A stretch of 64,000 bases of DNA, from NCBI GenBank assembly GCA_963204785.1, contig CAUJHG010000041.1:1-64000 (forward strand). The letters are read 5' to 3'. The translations under genes and the position numbers were made by a program. Positions 43,869-50,710 of the stretch are shown piece by piece (the first letter of the stretch is position 1; each line of letters begins with the position of its first letter). The notes under the pieces were generated by a model. It worked only from the letters and a program-made list of their open reading frames with translations, made no database searches and had not been told where the DNA came from. The stretch is from Pseudomonadota bacterium. Its GTDB lineage: Bacteria; Pseudomonadota; Gammaproteobacteria; Burkholderiales; Burkholderiaceae_E.

Positions 43869-45068
43869 GTGCTAAGCGGTATTCGTGTGCTCGAGTTGTC
43901 CCAGCCCCAGACGATGCTCGCGGGGCAGATCCTGGCGGACCTGGGCGCCGAGGTCATCGCAGTGGAGCCACCCGCGGGCAGCCTGGGACGGCGGATGGAG
44001 CCGTTTCGCGATGATGTGATCGGGCTGGAGCGAAGCCTGACCTGGCATGCCCTGAACCGGAACAAGCGCGGTATCACTCTCGATGTCGACTGTCACGATG
44101 GACGGGACATCTTCGAAACGCTGGCCGCCTCGGCCGCCGTCGTGATCGAGACCGCTCCTGCCCGCTTTGGCCACCTGTCCGATCGAGGGCTGGTCCATTG
44201 CACCGTGCGGCCCTTCTCGGCCGACGGACCGAAGAGCCGCCATGCCTTCACCGATCGCACCATCGTGGCCTCGACCGGCGCACCTTCCTGCACCGGCGAT
44301 GGGGACCGGGCGCCGCTGTTCATCCCGGTGCCGCAGGCCATGATGGAGGCCGGCGCCGAGGCGGCGATCGGCGCGCTGGCCGCGCTGGTGGCTCGCGACC
44401 GGGACCGCATGGGGCAGCGCGTCGATGTCTCGATGCGGGTTGCGGCGATGATGAGCGCGTTTTCACTGCCCTACTTCTCGGCGACCCCGGAGCCGCGCCC
44501 GGCCCGTCCGGCAGGCCGACGCACCGTGCTCGGAGTCGAGATCCCCGCGTTCCATCGATGCCGCGACGGTTTCGTGCAGGTGTCGATCGCGTTCGGCGGC
44601 TTCGGCGGCATCACCAGGCGGATGGTCGACTGGCTGGTCGGCCGGAAGATCGTCGATGCCGGTCTCGCGGAAGTCGATTGGTCCCGCTTTCCTGCCGACC
44701 CGGATCAGGCGCAGGACGTCCAGCGGTTGCAGACGCTCGTGACCGGGCTGCAGACGGCCATTGCATGCATGGACAAGGCGGAAGTCGGTCTTGCCGCAAG
44801 GGCGCACGGCTTCTTTGCAGCTCCGTTGATGGACATGGCTGACATTGCCGCCTTCGACCAGTACGCGGCGCGCGGGCTGTGGTCCCGGCAGGCGATCGGG
44901 CCCGATCTGTCGATCGACGTGCCCGCGCGCTACGCCCACTTCTCGAACCATTCGATCGAGCAGCGCCTGCCGGCGCCGGGCCTGTCCGAGCACACCGGGG
45001 AGGTGCTTGCCGCAGCGGGCTTCTCGGCGGACGAGATCCGCGCACTGTTCGCACATCGGATCATCTGA
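43869..45068 (+). CDS. Family III CoA-transferase homologue lacking the catalytic Asp
   Basis: A 399-residue CaiB/BaiF-family protein. The fold markers LSGIRVLELSQPQTMLAGQI, ILADLGAEVIAVEPPAG and MGQRVDVSM are present. Aligned without gaps from MEAG to VDVSM against the other CoA-transferases, the catalytic Asp position is Met158 (D171 and D173 in the genes at 11472 and 45078). It should be inactive alone. It is followed 9 bases later by a CoA-transferase that keeps the Asp, so the two may form a heteromer with one active subunit. I chose GTG at 43869 because family similarity begins there, with AAGGGGAG upstream. Confidence 0.85.
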   Translation: MLSGIRVLELSQPQTMLAGQILADLGAEVIAVEPPAGSLGRRMEPFRDDVIGLERSLTWHALNRNKRGITLDVDCHDGRDIFETLAASAAVVIETAPARFGHLSDRGLVHCTVRPFSADGPKSRHAFTDRTIVASTGAPSCTGDGDRAPLFIPVPQAMMEAGAEAAIGALAALVARDRDRMGQRVDVSMRVAAMMSAFSLPYFSATPEPRPARPAGRRTVLGVEIPAFHRCRDGFVQVSIAFGGFGGITRRMVDWLVGRKIVDAGLAEVDWSRFPADPDQAQDVQRLQTLVTGLQTAIACMDKAEVGLAARAHGFFAAPLMDMADIAAFDQYAARGLWSRQAIGPDLSIDVPARYAHFSNHSIEQRLPAPGLSEHTGEVLAAAGFSADEIRALFAHRII

Positions 45069-45077
45069 GGAACCGAC

Positions 45078-46286
45078 ATGACCGCTCCGCTGGCTGGTCT
45101 GCGCGTGCTCGACCTGAGCTGGGTGATGGTGGGGCCGATGTCCGGCCGCTACCTGGCCGATCTCGGCGCCGACGTCATCAAGGTCGAGAGTTCGCGCCGG
45201 CTCGACCCCTTGCGAACCCTCGGCCCCTTCCGTCACGGAACCCCGAACCCGGAAGAGACCCTCTCCTACCACAACATCAACGCCGGCAAGCGCAGCATCA
45301 CGCTGGACCTCGCTGCCCCGGCGGGCCGCGACATCGTGCGCCGGCTCGTCCGGAACGTGGACGTCGTGATCGAGAGCTTCACCGCCGGCACGCTGGAGCG
45401 GATGGGCCTGGCCTGGGAGCAACTGCATGCCGAGAACCAGCGGCTGATCATGGTTTCGAGCTGCCTGTTCGGGCAGACCGGGCCGGAGCGCGCGGCGGCG
45501 GGCGTGGGCACCCTGGGGGCCGCCTATTCCGGCGCGAGTCTGCTGGTCGGCTGGCCCGACCGAAACCCCACCGGTCCATACAACGCCTGGACGGATTCGG
45601 TCACGCCGCGATTCATCGTCGCCAGCCTTCTCGCGGCGATCCGGCAGCGGACGCTGACCGGGCAGGGCTGCTACATCGACGTCGCGCAGGCCGAGGCGGG
45701 GCTGCAGTTCCTGCTGCCGGCCTACTACGAGTACGCGGTCAACGGCCGCGTCCCCGGGCGTGTGGGTACGGACGTGGACCCGCTGCGCGCACCGAGCGGA
45801 ACCTTTCCCTGCGCAGGCCCGGACCGCTGGATCGTCATCGATGCGTCGGCCGACGAGCACTGGAAGGCGCTGCGTGCCTGCGTGGCGCCGGCGCTCGACG
45901 ATGCGGCCTTCGACACCCTTGTCGGTCGCCTGCGCAGGCGCACGCAAGTGCACGAGACGCTCGGCGCGTGGACCCGCAAGCAGGACCCGCACGCACTGCA
46001 GGACGCCCTGCAGGCAGCGGGCGTGCCTGCGCACGTGGTGTCCACCTGCGACGAACTGAGCGTGGACGCGGACCTGATCGCCGATGGCTACTACTCGGAA
46101 GTCGTCGATCCGGTGATCGGACGCTTCCAGTTGCGCAACCCCCAGGTTCGCATCACGCCGTCCGGAACGCTTGCCGCACGCCCCGGGCCGCGAATCGGGG
46201 ACTCCACCGAATCGATCCTGCGTGAGGTCGGCGACTGCTCGGACGAGGAGATCGCGGCCTATCGAAGTGCCGGAGTCCTTGCCTGA
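45078..46286 (+). CDS. Family III CoA-transferase with catalytic Asp
   Basis: A 402-residue CoA-transferase. LAGLRVLDLSWVMVGPMSG opens the Rossmann part. D173 in WTDSVTPRFI is the catalytic Asp, and TGQGCYIDVAQAEAGLQ follows at the proper distance. NAGKRSITLDL and FGQTGPERAA are conserved. With the preceding Asp-less homologue it likely forms one enzyme activating the substrate of this operon by CoA transfer, in parallel with the ligase two genes downstream. The ATG at 45078 follows GAGGAACC. Confidence 0.92.
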   Translation: MTAPLAGLRVLDLSWVMVGPMSGRYLADLGADVIKVESSRRLDPLRTLGPFRHGTPNPEETLSYHNINAGKRSITLDLAAPAGRDIVRRLVRNVDVVIESFTAGTLERMGLAWEQLHAENQRLIMVSSCLFGQTGPERAAAGVGTLGAAYSGASLLVGWPDRNPTGPYNAWTDSVTPRFIVASLLAAIRQRTLTGQGCYIDVAQAEAGLQFLLPAYYEYAVNGRVPGRVGTDVDPLRAPSGTFPCAGPDRWIVIDASADEHWKALRACVAPALDDAAFDTLVGRLRRRTQVHETLGAWTRKQDPHALQDALQAAGVPAHVVSTCDELSVDADLIADGYYSEVVDPVIGRFQLRNPQVRITPSGTLAARPGPRIGDSTESILREVGDCSDEEIAAYRSAGVLA

Positions 46287-46352
46287 TCGATCGACCCGAT
46301 GCCGCCCGCCCGGTGGCATCTGCCCCTTGTTGCGAAACCTGGAGAACCAAGG

Positions 46353-47480
46353 ATGTACCAGTTCAACGAGCAGACCACCGCCTTCGTGGATCTCGTGCGA
46401 CGTCTCGTCGACGAATTCCAGAAGCCCGTCGAGGCTCGCAAGCTGCGCGGCGAGAAGATCACGCGCGCCGACCATCGTCCTGGGCAGGAGGCGGCCAGGA
46501 AAGTCGGTCTCTGGGGCCTCGGCTGCCCGGTCGAGCTTGGCGGCGTGGAGATCTCGATGGTCGACGCGCTGGCGATCACCGAGGAGAACTTCAAGTGCCT
46601 GACGCCGCTGCGCTTCGGCGGACGGGCGCTGCCGAACCTGTACGGCCTGAAGGGTGAGCAGAAGGCCCGCTACCTGGATCCGTTCATCGAGGGGCGCAAA
46701 TCGCTGTGCTTCGCCCAGACCGAACCCGGCGGCGGCGCGGACCCGGCACGTGCGGTGTCGACGCACGCGAAGCACGACGGCAAGGGCTGGGTGATCAACG
46801 GCTCCAAGATCTGGATCAGCAGCTTCGAGGACGCCGACGTCGTGTTCGTCGTGGCGCGCACGGACAAGCAGAAGGGCGCTTCGGGCATCTCGATGTTCGC
46901 GGTCGACAAGGGCACGCCCGGCCTGGTGGCGCGCGAGGTACCGATGCTCGGTGGCTTCACCACCCACCAGCTCACGTTCGAGGACTGTCGGGTCGACGAC
47001 CTCGCGCTGATCGGCGGCGAAGGCACCGGCTTCAAGGGTGCCCAGGCGGCGCTCGTGGCGGCGCGCTTCGACGTCGCCGCACGCTGCACCGGCATTGCCC
47101 TGCGCTGTTACGACATGATGGTCGACTACGCCAAGCAGCGCCACGTCTTCGAGGGGCCGCTCAGCGAGAAGCAGGGGATCCAGTCGATGATCGTCGATTC
47201 GTGGATCGAGATCCAGCAGACCCGGCTCATGCTGTTCACCTGTGCGGAGAAGGCCGATCGCGGACAGGACACCCGCGTCGAAGCCGGCATGATGAAGATG
47301 CTCGCTACCGAGATGGTCGACCGGGTGATCGACCGCGCCATCCAGATCCATGGTGCGGCCGGCTGCACCTACGAGAGCCCGCTGGCGCACTGGTATGACC
47401 ACCAGCGCCTGGCGCGCATCTACGAAGGGCCCACCGAGGTCCACAAGTACCGCGTGATGGCACGCGCGCTGCTGGCCTGA
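46353..47480 (+). CDS. Acyl-CoA dehydrogenase
   Basis: A 375-residue dehydrogenase. FAQTEPGGGADPARAVST holds the flavin/substrate contacts, and RIYEGPTEVHKYRVMARALL holds the medium-chain-type catalytic Glu. It is the closest paralog of the enzyme at 22183, with the same length and the same opening pattern. The ATG at 46353 is supported by GGAG upstream and by that alignment. It lies between the CoA-transferase pair and the ligase, so it probably performs the first oxidation of the activated acid. Confidence 0.93.
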   Translation: MYQFNEQTTAFVDLVRRLVDEFQKPVEARKLRGEKITRADHRPGQEAARKVGLWGLGCPVELGGVEISMVDALAITEENFKCLTPLRFGGRALPNLYGLKGEQKARYLDPFIEGRKSLCFAQTEPGGGADPARAVSTHAKHDGKGWVINGSKIWISSFEDADVVFVVARTDKQKGASGISMFAVDKGTPGLVAREVPMLGGFTTHQLTFEDCRVDDLALIGGEGTGFKGAQAALVAARFDVAARCTGIALRCYDMMVDYAKQRHVFEGPLSEKQGIQSMIVDSWIEIQQTRLMLFTCAEKADRGQDTRVEAGMMKMLATEMVDRVIDRAIQIHGAAGCTYESPLAHWYDHQRLARIYEGPTEVHKYRVMARALLA

Positions 47481-47518
47481 GCGCCAGGGCCGTTTCCGAT
47501 CTTCCCGGAGCTACGACT

Positions 47519-49090
47519 ATGACCACACATGGAACGGCTGCGGCGTCCGGCCAGGCCGCGCAGCCTGTCGCAGGAACCCTCGAGGACTGGGCACGACGCA
47601 AGCCCGACGAGGTCGCCCTGGTGGACGGCGAACGCACGATGACCTGGGGCCGCTGGAACCAGGACGCCGATCGGCTGGCCAGCGCGCTTCGGGCGCGCGG
47701 CCTCGGCCCGGGCGACATCGTCGTCGTCCGAACCCACATCCGCATCGAATGGTCGGTGGTCGCCTCGGCGCTGGCCAAGATCGGCTGCTCGCTGCTGGGA
47801 ATGAACTGGCGTCTCACGCCGGCAGAGACCCGGCATGTGCTGAACAACAGCCGTGCGTCAGCGATCATCTGCGATGACCAGGATCCGTCAGCACTGCTCG
47901 AGGTCTTCGAGGGCCAGGTGCTCAAGGCGGCAGTCTCGCTCGACGTGGAGGCGGCGGGCTTCGATCGCTACGAGGCGCTGATCGGCACGCAGGGCGAGCA
48001 CTTCCTGTCGGCCGGCGATCCGCCGCTGGTGATCTACACCTCGGGAACGACCGGCCTGCCCAAGGGGGTCGTGATGGCGCGCAACGCGTCCCCGATCACG
48101 GTCGAGTACCTGCTCGACGTCCGCGGCACCCGCAGCGCCGGGGAGCAAGACGTGTTCCTGGTGACCATGCCGATGCATCATGGTTCCGGACCGGGGCAGA
48201 TGTGGGCGGCGCTGCGAGCAGGCTGCAAGACCATCGTCCTGCGCCGCTTCGATCCCGTCGAGGTTCTGGAATTGATCGAGCGGCACCGTGTCACGCACTG
48301 GACCGGAGTGCCGACGATGTACAGGCGGCTCGCGGCGCTGCCGGCCGAGACCTTCAGGCGCTACGACGTGTCCAGCCTGTGCAACCTCACAGTCGGAGCA
48401 GCGCCGGTGTCCGATGGGCTCAAGCAGTGGATCATCGAGAACCTCGGCGACTGCCTCTCCGAGGGTTACGGCTCCACGGAGACTGGAATGATCACCCGCA
48501 TGCCACCCGAGATGCAGCGGGTCAAGCCGGGGTCGAGCGGGCGTCCGTACAGGCACGTGCAGATCGAGATCCGCGACGAGGACGGGCGCGTGCTTCCGGT
48601 CGGCGAGACTGGCGAGATCTGGGCCTGGACTCCGGTGTCGATCGATCGCTACCTCAATGCCTCGCCCCTGGATTCGGAAACGCGTGACGCGCGCGGGTTC
48701 TTCCGCACCGGTGACATGGGGCGTCTCGACGCGGACGGCTACCTGTACATCAGTGATCGCGCCAAGGACATGATCATCGCGGGCGGGGTCAACATCTACC
48801 CGGCCGAGATCGAGCACGCACTGCAGGCGCACCCGGCGGTGGCGGATGCGGCGGTCATCGGTATTCCGGACGAAGAGATGGGCGAGCGCGTTCTGGCCTT
48901 CTGCGAGCTCAAGCCGGGTCGGCAGACCACGCCGGACGAACTGCTGACGCACTGCAGCCAGACCCTGGCCAGCTACAAGCGGCCGCGCGAGATCCGCGTC
49001 GTCGACGAACTGCCGCGGAACACCGTGGGCAAGCTGCTCAAGCGCGATCTGCGCGCCCCCTTCTGGAAGAACAAGGACCGCATGGTCTGA
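47519..49090 (+). CDS. Acyl-CoA synthetase (AMP-forming)
   Basis: A 523-residue ANL-family ligase. The P-loop is VIYTSGTTGLPKGVVMAR, the adenine segment EGYGSTETGM, and the hinge block FFRTGDMGRLDADGYLYISD is followed by KDMIIAGGVNIYPAEIE; the catalytic Lys lies in NTVGKLLKRDL. It begins 38 bases after the dehydrogenase and ends 16 bases before the SDR. It offers an ATP-dependent route to the same CoA ester that the CoA-transferase pair could make. Confidence 0.93.
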   Translation: MTTHGTAAASGQAAQPVAGTLEDWARRKPDEVALVDGERTMTWGRWNQDADRLASALRARGLGPGDIVVVRTHIRIEWSVVASALAKIGCSLLGMNWRLTPAETRHVLNNSRASAIICDDQDPSALLEVFEGQVLKAAVSLDVEAAGFDRYEALIGTQGEHFLSAGDPPLVIYTSGTTGLPKGVVMARNASPITVEYLLDVRGTRSAGEQDVFLVTMPMHHGSGPGQMWAALRAGCKTIVLRRFDPVEVLELIERHRVTHWTGVPTMYRRLAALPAETFRRYDVSSLCNLTVGAAPVSDGLKQWIIENLGDCLSEGYGSTETGMITRMPPEMQRVKPGSSGRPYRHVQIEIRDEDGRVLPVGETGEIWAWTPVSIDRYLNASPLDSETRDARGFFRTGDMGRLDADGYLYISDRAKDMIIAGGVNIYPAEIEHALQAHPAVADAAVIGIPDEEMGERVLAFCELKPGRQTTPDELLTHCSQTLASYKRPREIRVVDELPRNTVGKLLKRDLRAPFWKNKDRMV

Positions 49091-49106
49091 AATGGAGAGC
49101 ATCGAG

Positions 49107-49898
49107 ATGGAAGACATCCTGAGCATGAAAGGCAAGGTCGCGCTGGTGACTGGCGCGGGGCAGAACGTCGGTCGCCAGATTGCGATGCACCTGGCTGCGC
49201 ATGGCGCAGACGGCGTGGTGGTGAACGATTACTTCCTCGACCGCGCGCAGGCGGTGGCCGACGAGATCAACGCGCAGGGCGGAAAGGCCATCGCGCTGCA
49301 GGCCGACGTCAGCAGCCACGACAGCGTCAAGGCGATGTTCGCTAGGGCGTTCGAGAAGTACGGCCGTGTCGATGTGCTGGTCAACAATGCGGGCAACGCT
49401 GGCGCAACGCCGAACGACGACGCGCGCAAGCCTTTCTACGAAACCGGTCCCGAGGTCTGGAAGACCTGGATCGGGGTGAACTTCGACGGCGTGATCAACT
49501 GCACCGCGGCAGCCCTGCCGGGGATGATCGAACGCAAGACGGGCAAGATCGTGACCATCATCTCCGACGCGAGCCGTTTCGGAGACGCCGGCATGGAGGT
49601 GTACGCCGGCGCGAAGGCGGGCGCGGCAGGCTTCATGCGCTCGGTTGCGCGCGGCATGGGCCGCTACAACATCAACGCCAACTCGATCGTCATCGCGGCG
49701 ATGGGAACGCCGATGATCGAGGCACGCCTGGCCGAGAACCCCGAGCGCGCGAAGAAGATCCTCGAGAAGTACATCATCCGGCGGCTAGGCCGTCCGAGCG
49801 ACGTTGCGAACATGGCGCTCTACCTGTCTTCGCCGGCCAGCGACTACATCACCGGACAGACCTACCCGGTCAACGGTGGCTTCACCTTCGCACTCTGA
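49107..49898 (+). CDS. Short-chain dehydrogenase/reductase
   Basis: A 263-residue SDR: TGAGQNVGRQ, NNAGNAG, IISDASRFGD and YAGAK. It is the counterpart of the SDR at 30755, including the SGQTYPVNGGFTFAL ending. An in-frame ATG occurs at 49092, but the GGAGAG site at 49093-49098 is correctly spaced for 49107, and the paralog starts at the same residue. It likely oxidises the beta-hydroxyacyl-CoA formed by the hydratase encoded next. Confidence 0.9.
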   Translation: MEDILSMKGKVALVTGAGQNVGRQIAMHLAAHGADGVVVNDYFLDRAQAVADEINAQGGKAIALQADVSSHDSVKAMFARAFEKYGRVDVLVNNAGNAGATPNDDARKPFYETGPEVWKTWIGVNFDGVINCTAAALPGMIERKTGKIVTIISDASRFGDAGMEVYAGAKAGAAGFMRSVARGMGRYNINANSIVIAAMGTPMIEARLAENPERAKKILEKYIIRRLGRPSDVANMALYLSSPASDYITGQTYPVNGGFTFAL

Positions 49899-49908
49899 GG
49901 CCCACGAG

Positions 49909-50679
49909 ATGAGCGACAACGACAAGGTCCTGACCGAGCGCCGTGACAACGTCCTGCTGATCACGCTGAACCGGCCCGAGGTGAAGAACGCCTGCGACAA
50001 CGAGATGGCGTTCGCGATGAACGCAGCGATGGACCTGCTCGACCAGACCGACGAACTTTTCGTCGGCGTGGTCACCGGGGCCGGCGGCGATTTCTCGGCC
50101 GGCGCCGATCTCAAGGCCGCCGCGAAGGGCGGCCTGCGTGAGCGGCCGCCGCGCGGTGGCTTCGGACTCTTCGCGCGTCCGGCGCGCAAGCCGCTGATCG
50201 CCGCGGTCGAGGGCGTCGCGGTCGGAGGCGGGCTCGAACTGTGCCTGTCCTGCGATCTCATCGTCGCCGCGCGCAATGCGCGCATGGGACTGCCCGAGGT
50301 GCGACACAACGTCGTGGCGATCGGTGGCGGGCTCTTTCGCCTGCCCAAGCGGATCCCCTATCACGTGGCGATGGACGTCGCTCTCAGCGGTACGCTGCGC
50401 GACCCGGAGTTCTTCGCACGCTGGGGCCTGGTGAACCGGATCGTCGAACCAGGGCAGGCCTTGCCCACCGCGCTGGAGTGGGCCGAGTCGCTGCTGGTGA
50501 ACGGACCGACAGCGCTGGCGGCGACCAAGGAGATCGTCTTCCAGGGCGCGAACTGGACCGATCAAGCCGGTTGGGCCGAGCAGATGCCGATCGCGATGAA
50601 GGCGATCCAGTCCGAGGACCGTACCGAGGGGCTGAAGGCCTTCGCGGAGAAGCGCAAGCCGGTGTGGAAGGGGCGGTGA
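49909..50679 (+). CDS. Enoyl-CoA hydratase with both catalytic glutamates
   Basis: A 256-residue crotonase-family hydratase. GGLELCLSCD and MGLPEVRHN carry the two catalytic glutamates, and FSAGADLKAA is the first oxyanion-hole strand. GGGLFRLPKRIP and the terminal PVWKGR mark it as the partner copy of the hydratase at 31626. It is the last gene of the operon from 43869. A stem-loop lies immediately after its stop codon. Confidence 0.93.
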   Translation: MSDNDKVLTERRDNVLLITLNRPEVKNACDNEMAFAMNAAMDLLDQTDELFVGVVTGAGGDFSAGADLKAAAKGGLRERPPRGGFGLFARPARKPLIAAVEGVAVGGGLELCLSCDLIVAARNARMGLPEVRHNVVAIGGGLFRLPKRIPYHVAMDVALSGTLRDPEFFARWGLVNRIVEPGQALPTALEWAESLLVNGPTALAATKEIVFQGANWTDQAGWAEQMPIAMKAIQSEDRTEGLKAFAEKRKPVWKGR

Positions 50680-50699
50680 CGCCTGATCCCAGTCAGGCG
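50680..50699. terminator. Stem-loop between convergent genes
   Basis: CGCCTGA-TCCCAG-TCAGGCG, perfect 7-bp stem with a 6-base loop. It starts one base past the hydratase stop (50679) and 12 bases short of the regulator stop on the other strand. No T-run follows on either strand, so it may be a weak or bidirectional terminator or an RNA-stabilising hairpin. Confidence 0.45.
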
Positions 50700-50710
50700 G
50701 GTGCCCTGCC

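Noticed and set aside
44463..47444. A 993-codon minus-strand frame
   Set aside because: Opposite the CoA-transferase pair and dehydrogenase, which carry conserved motifs; the antisense product has none.
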